Below, piece by piece: positions 1 to 7,321 of a DNA stretch of 13,416 bases. This DNA comes from Halanaerobiales bacterium (lineage in GTDB: Bacteria > Bacillota > Halanaerobiia > Halanaerobiales > JADQBU01), in assembly GCA_016278435.1 (NCBI GenBank), contig JADQBU010000234.1, forward strand, positions 1-13,416, in the 5' to 3' direction. The notes under the pieces were generated by a model, which had not been told where the DNA came from, did no database searches, and saw only the letters and a list, made by a program, of their open reading frames with translations. Both the position numbers and the translations under genes were made by a program. Positions within the stretch are counted from its first letter, which is position 1. Every line of letters starts with the position of its first letter.

Positions 1-1146
1 CTGGTTCTCTCTATGTCAAGTGAGGCCATCGCCGTCTCGATATTTCTTAAAAACTGGGTCCCCGATCTCTCACTCCCTCTGCTGGGATCGTTGGTAATTA
101 TTGCTATTACCCTGGTTAATTTAGTCGGAATTGACCGCTTAAGCAAGCTAGAAAGTGGACTGGCAGCAATTAAAGTAATAGCCATTGTCGGTTTTATTGT
201 TCTTGCCATTTTCCTTATTTCCGGACTCTTTCCGGGTAAAAGTCCGGTTGGAAGAGGTGAGATAATCGGTGAACCCTTATTACCAGGGGGAATTGGGGGT
301 ATTGCCGGCAGTATGCTGATCGTCATCTTTACCTATGCCGGTTTCGAAATCGTCGGTCTGGCTGCTTCCGAAGCCGGCAACCCCGGGGTTACCATTCCCC
401 GCGCTATAGTCTACACCGTCACCGGCCTGGTCGGTCTTTACATTATCTCCATTACACTGCTATTACCCCTGGTTCCTACACAAACACTGAATCAAAATGC
501 CAGTCCTATGGTTATGGCCCTGAGCAGGAATGGGTTAAACTGGGCCGGTAATATCATAAACATTGTTCTGGTTTCAGCCATTTTATCAACTATGCTTGCT
601 GCAACTTTCGGAATCGGCCGCATGATATATTCCCTGGCCCAGGAAGGTCATGCCCCGGGCTGGTTAAAAGATGAGGGTGAGGTCCCCTACCGGGGAATAA
701 TCGTTTCTGGATTGGCCATGCTAGCAGCCCTGGCCCTTGGTTTTATCCTCCCCAGACAGGTCTACCTCTTTCTGGTCAGTTCCGGGGGTTTCTCCTTCCT
801 GTTTATCTACAGTGTAATTATTTTAACCCACTATAAGTACAGGAAAATAAATGGCTGTCCCCCGGATAATAGATGCCAGCTGCCCTGGTATCCCTATAGT
901 TCCTGGTTTGCTTTTATTCTGCTGATTGCCATAATCGCAAGTATGCCCCTGATTCCCGGTCAGGGTGCAGGTTTAGCAGCAGGTTTAATTATGGTCTTCC
1001 TCTTTTCCATAATCTATGTCATTAAAGAACCCCATGCCGTCAGTAATCTAACTAAAAACTTCAATTTTGTAAAACCTCAAACTGACCTGGAAATTTCAGA
1101 AGAATTAATTGAAAAAAATGATACTGAGGAAAATAAAGATGACTAA
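1..1146 (+). CDS. APC-superfamily amino acid permease, 5' end missing
   Basis: The reading frame is open from the left edge, so the N-terminus (probably the first two or so membrane helices with the glycine-rich APC motif) lies outside the window. The first visible Met, at base 13, is probably internal. About 381 codons are present. The protein is very hydrophobic, with eight or more membrane segments. The segment FTYAGFEIVGLAASEAGNP followed by TIPRAI is the conserved helix and cytoplasmic loop of amino acid/polyamine permeases of the AAT/YbxG type. It ends in a short acidic tail (EELIEKNDTEENKDD). The role is proton- or cation-coupled uptake of an amino acid across the cytoplasmic membrane; the substrate cannot be read from sequence. 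It is the only plus-strand gene here and converges on the minus-strand genes. No plus-strand intrinsic terminator is visible after its TAA, and its last 4 bases overlap the end of a small minus-strand frame. Confidence 0.85.
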   Translation: MVLSMSSEAIAVSIFLKNWVPDLSLPLLGSLVIIAITLVNLVGIDRLSKLESGLAAIKVIAIVGFIVLAIFLISGLFPGKSPVGRGEIIGEPLLPGGIGGIAGSMLIVIFTYAGFEIVGLAASEAGNPGVTIPRAIVYTVTGLVGLYIISITLLLPLVPTQTLNQNASPMVMALSRNGLNWAGNIINIVLVSAILSTMLAATFGIGRMIYSLAQEGHAPGWLKDEGEVPYRGIIVSGLAMLAALALGFILPRQVYLFLVSSGGFSFLFIYSVIILTHYKYRKINGCPPDNRCQLPWYPYSSWFAFILLIAIIASMPLIPGQGAGLAAGLIMVFLFSIIYVIKEPHAVSNLTKNFNFVKPQTDLEISEELIEKNDTEENKDD

Positions 1147-1232
1147 ATTTCAAACTCATCAATCATCCTGGCTAATTCTTCTGCAGTCTCTGCCAGCCGC
1201 CATTTAAAACTTTTAAATTTAAATAAACTCAT
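1143..1232 (-). CDS. 29-residue small protein, unknown function
   Basis: This is an ATG...TAG frame of 29 codons. GGGAGGG lies 5 bases before the ATG, as good a Shine-Dalgarno as any in the window. A consensus promoter and two palindromic operators lie about 70-130 bases upstream, so promoter, operator, ribosome site and frame form a complete small transcription unit. The peptide has a basic aromatic start (residues 4-12, FKFKSFKWR) and then an amphipathic acidic helix (RLAETAEELARMIDEFEI). It has no Cys and no membrane segment. Its stop overlaps the permease stop by 4 bases on the opposite strand, so its transcript would run antisense into the permease gene unless it ends there. I do not recognise a family. 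It could be a regulatory peptide, a leader peptide, or the translated part of an antisense RNA. Confidence 0.6.
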   Translation of the reverse strand: MSLFKFKSFKWRLAETAEELARMIDEFEI

Positions 1233-1261
1233 TTTATCCCTCCCGAAATTACTGTTCTTTA

Positions 1262-1286
1262 TTTGTATACTAAATAGGTATACTTA
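1262..1286 (-). promoter_or_regulatory. Operator-like palindrome, distal copy
   Basis: Two GTATAC hexamers (1265-1270 and 1278-1283) start 13 bp apart. The extended arms on the minus strand are TAAGTATAC and GTATACAAA with a 7-bp spacer, so 7 of 9 arm positions are symmetric. It has the same geometry as the copy at 1299-1323 and lies about +37 to +61 from the predicted start of the small-peptide transcript. Confidence 0.6.
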
Positions 1287-1298
1287 ATAGCAAAAAAA

Positions 1299-1323
1299 TA
1301 AGTATACTATTATTGTATACTTA
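1299..1323 (-). promoter_or_regulatory. Operator-like perfect palindrome at the transcription start
   Basis: This is a perfect inverted repeat with 9-bp arms TAAGTATAC and GTATACTTA separated by 7 bp. It starts at the predicted +1 of the 1330-1358 promoter, a typical place for a repressor to block initiation or escape. Two copies with the same spacing point to a dimeric helix-turn-helix repressor binding both sites. The GT...AC half-site style recalls GntR/YtrA-type operators, but that assignment is only a guess. Confidence 0.65.
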
Positions 1324-1329
1324 CTAATA

Positions 1330-1358
1330 ATTATAAACAATCTGTCTTATTTTGTCAA
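1330..1358 (-). promoter_or_regulatory. Consensus sigma-A promoter for the 29-codon gene
   Basis: On the minus strand TTGACA (-35, 1358-1353) is followed after exactly 17 bp by TATAAT (-10, 1335-1330), a perfect match to the vegetative consensus. The predicted start is near 1323. The only open frame with a ribosome site downstream is the 29-codon gene at 1143-1232. So strong a promoter usually needs a repressor, which fits the two palindromes just after it. Confidence 0.8.
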
Positions 1359-1429
1359 TTGTTTAAATAAATTTTCTTTTTTCCATGTATCAAATACCTG
1401 TTTTAACAGGGAGGTTTGTCACAGAAATC

Positions 1430-3334
1430 TTACTCTTTGAGTATTCCCCTTTCCCGGAATTCAGCAGCTATTTCACCCAGCCCCAGGAATTCTAATTTTT
1501 CGCTGGTAGGTATACCTGTATCCAGATCCCAGCCGTGGGCCTGGTAATATTCATCGAGCATCGGTTCCAGTTCTACGATACTACCGGCTGATTCACCGCA
1601 TTCTGCCGGTAACGGTTCTTTTAAAAACCTTTCGGGTAGGGTATCATCCTGGCGGCGGATACCTTCCCGGACAATATAAGCTCTTTCCAGATTGAAGATA
1701 CGCTCACAGGCCCTGTCTATATCTTCTGTGCTAAATTCAATTCCACTCAGAGCATGGAGCAGTTCAGCCGCCTCGGAGCTTGATAGTATCTCCATATTAA
1801 CTACGGTATTTTTACAGACCTCCATACAATCAGAGAGAACACAGCGTTCTTCATAATACTTTACAACCCGGCCCTTTCCTTTATACTCCAGCCTGAAAGC
1901 AGATTCAGGGACTCCAAACCTGCGTCTACCCTCTTCTGCATCTTCTGTAAATTCAAACCAGGGTTCTCTACGGAGATGGTCTCCCCCTCTGGTAGCTACC
2001 GCCACACCCAGGGCATATCCCTTAATTCCCCTGGGATCAGCCTGAAAAATTTCCAGTCCTTTGACCTGCATGGCATATTTTTCACTACCTCTGCCAATTT
2101 TCCGGGCAGCAGGCAGCACCCCATCAGCCAGTATATCTCCAAAGCCCTGCCTGTTTACTATCTTTTCTATCAAGGAGAATACGGCCCCACTGTTGCCCCA
2201 GCATAGGTCAATGCCATCTGTATCTTTTTTATCCAGGATACCCAGCTCATAGAGCTCCATGGCAAAGGAAATACATTCTGAGGTTGAAATAACATCAAGT
2301 CCATTCCGATTGCAAAGATCGACCGCTTTCAGAGAATCCTCTATACTTTTAACTCCCACCCGGGAAGAAAATCCGGCCAGTCCTTCAAATTCAGGACCTT
2401 CACTTTTTAACCCACGGTGCTCTCCCTTGTCTATCTCGAAAAAGCGGCTGCAGGGAATAATACAGGAAAAACACCCCTTTGATTTTAGTTTATAATTCTC
2501 TTCCAGATATTCTCCGCTCACCTGTTCAGCATGGGCAAATCTACCGGTCTGAAAATGCCTTGTTGCCAGACATCCGGCTTCATTTAATGATTTTATCAAT
2601 TTAGTTGTCCCCAGACGGCAGCGGACCTCATACTCAGAATGTTTCCTGATCTTGCGGTCCAGCCTGTCTATTATCCGCAGGAAACGGGTCGGGTCATCTG
2701 CACCCAGTTTTTGCGTTCCCCGGACTGCCACAGCCTTCAAATTTTTGCTGGCCATCACCAGCCCCATACCTGTGCGGGCTGCTGCCCGCACATGATTACA
2801 GAAAATTCCTGAATACTTAACCCCATTTTCGGAAGCGGGGCCGATACAGGCCACCTGGGTCCGTTTATCCCTGCTTTCAGCAATAATCTCCTCCTGGGTA
2901 GTAAAGGTATCTTTACCCCAGAGGTGGTCAGCAGGGCGAATCTCCGCCCCCTCATCTTTGATATAAAGATAAACCGGGCTCTCTGCTTTTCCTTCTATAA
3001 TTACCTGGTCAAACCCGGCAAATTTTAGCTCAGGGCCGAAAAAACCACCTGTATTGGAATCACCCAGTATTCCAGTCTGTGGGGACTTAGCAGAAAAGTT
3101 AACCCGTGCTCCCCCCGGGAAAAGGGTTCCTGTCAGGGGTCCGACCCCGATAAAGAGTTTATTTTCCGGATCCAGTGGTTTTACTTCCGGGGACACCTCA
3201 TCATATAGCCGTTTCATATTAAAACCGCGCCCACCTAGATAATTTCTTATAAATTCCAGGGGAAGTTCTTCCTTTTTAATCTCTCCCCTGCTCAGATTTA
3301 CCCTTAACACCTGACCACAGTAACCCTGATACAT
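1430..3334 (-). CDS. aor: Aldehyde:ferredoxin oxidoreductase, tungsten/molybdopterin enzyme
   Basis: The 634-residue protein has the full AOR-family length and order. The N-terminal domain carries the pterin-binding segment GGFFGPELKFAGFD (about 96-109). The [4Fe-4S] cysteines form C288-x2-C291-x3-C295, with the fourth as C507 in DCMEVC. The second pterin segment GYALGVAVATRGGDHLR is at 439-455, and the family C-terminus YYQAHGWDLDTGIP near 597-609. These enzymes oxidise an aldehyde to a carboxylic acid (or reduce the acid) using a bis-pterin tungsten or molybdenum centre in the cytoplasm; the substrate is not predictable here. The ATG has AAGGAG 9 bases upstream. It starts 15 bases after the four-cluster ferredoxin-type gene, so the two form an operon and the partner probably carries its electrons. 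No clear terminator follows it. Confidence 0.93.
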   Translation of the reverse strand: MYQGYCGQVLRVNLSRGEIKKEELPLEFIRNYLGGRGFNMKRLYDEVSPEVKPLDPENKLFIGVGPLTGTLFPGGARVNFSAKSPQTGILGDSNTGGFFGPELKFAGFDQVIIEGKAESPVYLYIKDEGAEIRPADHLWGKDTFTTQEEIIAESRDKRTQVACIGPASENGVKYSGIFCNHVRAAARTGMGLVMASKNLKAVAVRGTQKLGADDPTRFLRIIDRLDRKIRKHSEYEVRCRLGTTKLIKSLNEAGCLATRHFQTGRFAHAEQVSGEYLEENYKLKSKGCFSCIIPCSRFFEIDKGEHRGLKSEGPEFEGLAGFSSRVGVKSIEDSLKAVDLCNRNGLDVISTSECISFAMELYELGILDKKDTDGIDLCWGNSGAVFSLIEKIVNRQGFGDILADGVLPAARKIGRGSEKYAMQVKGLEIFQADPRGIKGYALGVAVATRGGDHLRREPWFEFTEDAEEGRRRFGVPESAFRLEYKGKGRVVKYYEERCVLSDCMEVCKNTVVNMEILSSSEAAELLHALSGIEFSTEDIDRACERIFNLERAYIVREGIRRQDDTLPERFLKEPLPAECGESAGSIVELEPMLDEYYQAHGWDLDTGIPTSEKLEFLGLGEIAAEFRERGILKE

Positions 3335-3349
3335 AAATATCTACTCCTT

Positions 3350-4087
3350 TTATAGCTCTTTTAATTTCTCAGCAGTTCCAAATTTAATAGCATCAACCGG
3401 ACAGCGGTTAATACATTCAATCTCTCCCTCGCAGAGGTCACAGATCAAAGGCAGTCCTATCTCCTGGTGAAAATGAATGGCATCGAAGGAACAGGCTCCG
3501 GCACACCTCTGGCAGCCTGTACAGAGTTCCTGGTTAACCAGTACTGCATTTGTTTCGGGGTCCCGACTCAGGGCCCCGGCCGGACATACTTTAACACAGG
3601 GGGCATTACCACACTGGCGGCAGATATGCGGTATATCTCGCCCCTCTTCTTCAATTTTTTCAATCTGGATTCGTGCTTCTTCACCATTGAAATTCTCACT
3701 ATGGGTAAAACTACAGACCGTCTCACATGCCCGGCAGCCGGTACAGAGATCTTCCTCTACGATAATCCTGGGCGGAACGACCTGTTTTTCATCTTCTACA
3801 ACAGTTCTACCGGTATCTGGATTTATCTGATCGATCCGGAAGATTACCATTCCGTTGGGATCCGGGCAGCAGAATCTCTTTGTATGGGGAATCCAGTCAT
3901 TCTCTTCATCTATCTTCCTCTGTTTGGCCGGAAAGACAGGCATCATACTCTGTAGAGCCCAGAGACAGATATACTTGCCTTCCGGAATCATAATCCTACC
4001 ACCTTTAATCTCAAAATAATCCCCTTTTTTCATAGGTAAATCACAGAAACCCTTGACTTCTTCTACTTCAATCCTTAAATCATACAT
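3350..4087 (-). CDS. Four-cluster Fe-S electron-transfer subunit with extra N-terminal domain
   Basis: I start it at the ATG at 4087 (245 residues) because GGGGAGGTG lies just upstream; an in-frame extension to 4132 lacks such a site. Residues 110-245 hold four [4Fe-4S] motifs: C115/118/121/125, C156/159/164/168, C189/192/195/199 and C216/219/225/229. This is the pattern of HycB/DmsB/AorA-type electron-transfer subunits. Residues 1-90 are a separate domain with C15, C41 and the pair C73-C74, ending VIFRIDQI. It resembles the small Cys-containing TIGR04076 family as I remember it, which is an unusual fusion. The gene is 15 bases ahead of aor and most likely passes electrons from the aldehyde oxidoreductase to ferredoxin or another acceptor. 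The Fe-S assignment is firm; the N-terminal domain assignment is tentative. Confidence 0.9.
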   Translation of the reverse strand: MYDLRIEVEEVKGFCDLPMKKGDYFEIKGGRIMIPEGKYICLWALQSMMPVFPAKQRKIDEENDWIPHTKRFCCPDPNGMVIFRIDQINPDTGRTVVEDEKQVVPPRIIVEEDLCTGCRACETVCSFTHSENFNGEEARIQIEKIEEEGRDIPHICRQCGNAPCVKVCPAGALSRDPETNAVLVNQELCTGCQRCAGACSFDAIHFHQEIGLPLICDLCEGEIECINRCPVDAIKFGTAEKLKEL

Positions 4088-4162
4088 TGAATCACACCTC
4101 CCCGGCTTCGTAAACATCTCCACCCAAATCAAAATAAAATTTTGGATGGAGTATTCTCGTAA

Positions 4163-4198
4163 TTATTACTGATAAAAAGCTGTTTTTATCAGTAATAA
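4163..4198 (-). repeat. Perfect 16-bp inverted repeat in the aor operon leader
   Basis: The arms TTATTACTGATAAAAA and TTTTTATCAGTAATAA are perfectly complementary around a 4-base loop. No U-tract follows in either direction, so it is a poor terminator. It lies 76 bp before the Fe-S subunit start and inside the predicted leader RNA. It could be an operator, an RNA-stabilising hairpin or a regulatory leader structure. Confidence 0.85.
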
Positions 4199-4219
4199 CG
4201 ATACTAACTGAGCACATTG

Positions 4220-4248
4220 AGTATACCTTTAATCACTAAATCTTAGAG
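4220..4248 (-). promoter_or_regulatory. Possible activator-dependent promoter of the aor operon
   Basis: TATACT on the minus strand (4225-4220) is a good -10, but no recognisable -35 lies 16-18 bp upstream. Where the -35 should be sits the first of three 21-bp-spaced repeats, as expected if an activator substitutes for the -35. The predicted start near 4213 gives a leader of about 126 nt. A single GTATAC (4221-4226) overlaps the -10. Confidence 0.35.
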
Positions 4249-4286
4249 AACATTCAATAAATCTTAAAGCAAATTCAATAAATCTT
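4231..4286 (-). repeat. Three direct repeats with 21-bp period upstream of aor operon
   Basis: On the minus strand AAGATTTATTGAAT occurs identically at 4286-4273 and 4265-4252, and as AAGATTTAGTGATT at 4244-4231. The copies start exactly 21 bp apart, two helical turns, so they lie on the same face of the DNA. The 7-bp gaps between them are not conserved. They end just upstream of the predicted -10, as for a set of activator sites. Confidence 0.75.
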
Positions 4287-4302
4287 GATTTGTATATTAA
4301 AA

Positions 4303-5469
4303 TTATAGCATAAAATCCTCTGTTATTGTAAGTAGTTTATCAAGTTCATTCTCACTATTATAATAATGTGGTGAAACCCGGATACCACCGGTCCCCGATA
4401 CATATCGCAGTGAAATATAGACCCTGTTTTCAATCAGTCTGGCTTCCAGTTTTCTTTCCTCTTCCAGTCCTCCTGGTAAAGAAAAGGTAGTGATACCAGA
4501 TCTGCCTTTTATCTCCCCACAACCTTGAAGTTTTAACTTTAAGGTAGTCAGACCGGTAGCCAGGTAATTTTGCAACTCAAGAACCCTCGCTTCAATAGTA
4601 TCCATACCCTGTTCCAGGATTCCTGATATCATTTCATAAAGCGCTGCAGCCCCCAGATAGTTACCGGAGCCCCCTGTTTCAAACTTCCCCGCCGTCTCCA
4701 TCAGCTTGAGTCTATCAAAGGGAGAACGGAGCGGGGACTCCAGGTAAGCTTCCCAACCTTCTGCCGGGGGCAGAGTATTAAAGTAACCGTAATAGTCAGG
4801 TATAAGGTCAGGCAGAACCCTTTTATTTATATAAAGAAAACCGAGACCGAAGGGGCTGCGCAGCCATTTATGTCCTCCGGCACAGTAGATATCAACATCA
4901 CCTGTTGACAGATCAACCTGTACTGCCCCCACTTCCTGTATACCATCTACAATTAGATAAGCACCATATTCTCTGGCCAGCCGGCTTAAAGCCTTAATAT
5001 CTACCCGGAATCCGTTAATCTCCTGGACAGAACTTACCACGATGGCCCTGGTATTATTATCGATACGGGAGGCAAAGTCATCGACTTTAACCCTACCTTC
5101 TGTAGTTTTAACCGGCCTGACCTCAAAACCGATCTTTCTCTGCCGGGCTGTCCAGACCAGACTTGCTGAAAAAAACTCCAGGTCACAGATTAAGATATTG
5201 TCCTTCTTCTCCAGGGGCAGGGCCGTAGCCACAAGTCCTAGACCATGGGTAGTACTGTCAACTAAAGCCAGTTCCTCCGGGGTCACCTTAAGTAACCGGG
5301 CCATCTGTTCCCTCGCTTTATCATAATAACTATATAGACTTAAAAGGAACTCACTTCCTGTCTGCTGTATATCAGCCATCTGCTCCGAAATTTTATTTAT
5401 TTTTGCAGCAACCTGCCTATCAGCTATACCCATACAGGCTGTATCCAGATAAGTAATCTTTTTTTTCAT
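4303..5469 (-). CDS. Class-V PLP-dependent aminotransferase/desulfurase-like enzyme
   Basis: The 388-residue protein has the fold-type I class-V pattern: STTHGLGL (72-79), IVDGIQEVG (173-181) with the cofactor-binding Asp175 and Gln178, and GGHKW with Lys201 as the PLP Schiff-base lysine. A C-terminal GGIRVSPHYYN (361-371) carries the substrate-carboxylate Arg364. The catalytic-Cys loop of SufS/IscS/NifS (RTGHHC or similar) is absent; the matching stretch is YISLRYVSGTG. It is therefore unlikely to be a normal cysteine desulfurase and is closer to the isopenicillin-epimerase/kynureninase-like side of the family. The substrate is unknown. The ATG has AGGTG 5 bases upstream. It begins 72 bases after the NhaC-family gene with no terminator between, so the two may be cotranscribed and share a substrate or regulator. 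Confidence 0.85.
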   Translation of the reverse strand: MKKKITYLDTACMGIADRQVAAKINKISEQMADIQQTGSEFLLSLYSYYDKAREQMARLLKVTPEELALVDSTTHGLGLVATALPLEKKDNILICDLEFFSASLVWTARQRKIGFEVRPVKTTEGRVKVDDFASRIDNNTRAIVVSSVQEINGFRVDIKALSRLAREYGAYLIVDGIQEVGAVQVDLSTGDVDIYCAGGHKWLRSPFGLGFLYINKRVLPDLIPDYYGYFNTLPPAEGWEAYLESPLRSPFDRLKLMETAGKFETGGSGNYLGAAALYEMISGILEQGMDTIEARVLELQNYLATGLTTLKLKLQGCGEIKGRSGITTFSLPGGLEEERKLEARLIENRVYISLRYVSGTGGIRVSPHYYNSENELDKLLTITEDFML

Positions 5470-5541
5470 TTTATCACCTGTTATTAAAATTTAACAATTC
5501 TAGTTAAGTTTAGAAAATATAGCTAAGTACTCTATCTTTCT

Positions 5542-7008
5542 CTAGCCGGCTTTAGTTACAGAGTTATAGATTTCCTTGCTGACAGCCTCTCCGCCAGTAC
5601 CTTCATATTTCCGCCCAAATCCAGTAAGGATAGAAACCAGAATTACAAGCCATAAAACCAGGGGATAAAAAGCAGCAAAAAAGAGACTTGAAGGTGTCGG
5701 AATAGTAACAAAGGGATATGTTTCCAGCAGACCCCCGGCCACCCCATTAAAGATCAGAATAAAAGCACTCCAGGGCATAAAATAACTGAAAGTATTGGCA
5801 ATAGCATCTGTTATGTTTGCCCTCCGGTAAGGATGGATCCCATGAATCTGCCCTATCTCACTGTTAATCGGTCCACAGATGGCCACAACATTAGTTGTAA
5901 CACCGGCAGTCAGAAAGTTCCAGATAGTCGTAAAAATCATCATAGTAAGCTCACTACCACGGGCGGTTTTTGCCAGGTGTTCCTTGCTCCAGGCAATGAA
6001 GGCCCCCACTATACCCCCGGCATCAAGAATACCCAGCAGGGCCATAACAGTTACAAATATCAACATGGCTCCATACATACCGCTGATACCACCGGGAATA
6101 ATACCGACCGGATTTCCATTTTCCACCCGCAGAAAATCAGAGAAACTAAGTAAGCCTGTCAGTAAACCTATAATAGAGCCGCTAAATATTCCGGCAATCA
6201 AAGCTGTAAAGATACCTCTCCCGGAGACAGCAAAATAGATTACAAAAATAATGGGAACCAACATGAACAGGGCTCTGGGATTGGAATGGGAAGCGAGAAG
6301 ACCGGCAGCCTGTTCACCACCTATTAGCTCTCCCCCTCCTCCAAACATAGCAAATAGAATAATGGCAATCGCAGAAGCAATAATCGAATATTTGAACCGG
6401 GATCTAACTACCCCACCTATATCGGCATTACCATCCTTCTGACTAAAGGGCTGAGAAGAAGCAGAAAGGATAGTCGTATCAGAAACCGGGGCCAGGTTGT
6501 CACCAAGGGCTGCCCCACTGAGGATGGCACCTGTCAAGAAAATTGGATTGGCCCCCAGAATAATTCCAGCCGGATAGAGTACAGGGGTCAGGGTTACGAT
6601 AGTACCGACAGAAGTCCCTGTAGAAACACCGAAAGCACCACTGGCAATAAAGGTAAAGACGACAAAGGAGGCACCGGTTAAATTAATAGTATAACCGAGC
6701 CAGACAAAACCGTCAGCCAGGCCACTTGCACCCATAACCTTACCGAAAATACCGGCAACAAAGAATATCAAAATAACCATTCCAGCTGCCGAGTCTTTAA
6801 TCCCCATGATAGCTGTATCCCAGTATTTAATCCAGTCTTTAGCAAAGAAAGTACCTACAATTAAACCCATCACACCACCGGCGATCATGGCATCCATCGA
6901 GAATAAGTTGTTAAGACTAAGCCCCGCCACAAAGATAATAAATATTAAAAAGGGTACAAAAGAATAAATCTGGTGACCGAAAAATTCCAGTTTTTTATCT
7001 TCACTCAT
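5542..7008 (-). CDS. NhaC-family Na+/H+ antiporter-like transporter
   Basis: I start it at the ATG at 7008 (488 residues): AAGGAG is 10-11 bases upstream. An in-frame GTG at 7020 abuts the same ribosome site, too close to use. The protein has 11-13 hydrophobic segments. The core GTSVGTIVTLTPVLYPAG, GAILSGAALGDNLAPVSDTT and a later ATTNVVA-like segment (TAGVTTNVVAICGP) are signatures of the NhaC family. Members exchange Na+ and H+, or couple ions to organic solutes such as malate/lactate or amino acids. Its leader carries a terminator and a TRAP-like triplet array, which points to control by an amino acid rather than by Na+. A class-V PLP enzyme follows 72 bases downstream. The family is firm; the substrate is open. 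Confidence 0.88.
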   Translation of the reverse strand: MSEDKKLEFFGHQIYSFVPFLIFIIFVAGLSLNNLFSMDAMIAGGVMGLIVGTFFAKDWIKYWDTAIMGIKDSAAGMVILIFFVAGIFGKVMGASGLADGFVWLGYTINLTGASFVVFTFIASGAFGVSTGTSVGTIVTLTPVLYPAGIILGANPIFLTGAILSGAALGDNLAPVSDTTILSASSQPFSQKDGNADIGGVVRSRFKYSIIASAIAIILFAMFGGGGELIGGEQAAGLLASHSNPRALFMLVPIIFVIYFAVSGRGIFTALIAGIFSGSIIGLLTGLLSFSDFLRVENGNPVGIIPGGISGMYGAMLIFVTVMALLGILDAGGIVGAFIAWSKEHLAKTARGSELTMMIFTTIWNFLTAGVTTNVVAICGPINSEIGQIHGIHPYRRANITDAIANTFSYFMPWSAFILIFNGVAGGLLETYPFVTIPTPSSLFFAAFYPLVLWLVILVSILTGFGRKYEGTGGEAVSKEIYNSVTKAG

Positions 7009-7150
7009 CTCAATACTCACTCCTTATTTGATCTTTTATTATTAAACTCCACTATTCTTATCTACTTGAACCGAAAAACCTGTTATTAACCACCTCCCTG
7101 CTTCTTTTAAAGACAACTCACTTTAAGGTTTAATCAGTGAAATTTATAGT

Positions 7151-7185
7151 AAAAATAATAAAACCACCAGACTTAAGTCTGATGG
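7151..7185 (-). terminator. Intrinsic terminator in the NhaC-gene leader
   Basis: Read on the minus strand, CCATCAGAC pairs with GTCTGGTGG around a TTAA loop (7185-7164, 9 bp with one G-U) and is followed by TTTTATTATTTTT (7163-7151). It lies about 130-152 nt after the predicted start of the NhaC transcript and about 140 bp before that gene, so it would act as an attenuator. It would also stop any read-through from the cob genes. Confidence 0.8.
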
Positions 7186-7225
7186 CCTAATTAGACATAG
7201 TTATCCTATCCCTGGCTCTGCCTGA

Positions 7226-7266
7226 CTTAACTCAACTCACTCTCTCACTCTGCTCACTCTCAGCTA
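7226..7266 (-). promoter_or_regulatory. TRAP-like (G/U/A)AG triplet array in NhaC leader RNA
   Basis: In the minus-strand RNA, one UAG, six GAG and one AAG triplet follow each other with spacers of 2,3,2,3,3,2,2 nt (CU, AGU, CA, UGA, AGU, UU, UU). TRAP (MtrB) of Bacillus binds up to 11 G/UAG triplets at 2-3 nt spacing. Imperfect further NAG triplets lie on both sides. The last two triplets overlap UUAAGUC (7230-7224), which can pair with GACUUAA in the 5' arm of the 7185-7164 terminator, so bound protein would block an antiterminator. Tryptophan control is inferred; no mtrB gene is in this window. Confidence 0.5.
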
Positions 7267-7321
7267 ATAACTCTTATTTAATTTTCAATTAATTATGTTC
7301 GTAATATTTATTATTTCTATA

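Noticed and set aside
1397..1410. CCTGTTTTAACAGG inverted repeat after aor, as a terminator
   Set aside because: The stem is only 6 bp with almost no loop, and an A-rich rather than U-rich stretch follows on the minus strand.
3467..3955. Long plus-strand open frames opposite the Fe-S subunit gene
   Set aside because: They lie antisense to a gene with 16 clearly patterned cysteines and have no recognisable motif or convincing ribosome site. The same applies to the other plus-strand frames over aor, cobQ, cbiA, the NhaC gene and ribH.
4231..4286. Three spaced repeats as a short CRISPR array
   Set aside because: The repeats are 14 bp with 7-bp gaps, far below CRISPR dimensions, and no cas genes are present.
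7081..7103. AGCAGGGAGGTGG in the NhaC leader, as a T-box core or a start site
   Set aside because: The T-box core AGGGTGG-N-ACC is not matched, and the element lies after the terminator rather than before it. No start codon follows at proper spacing, so it is not a gene start either.
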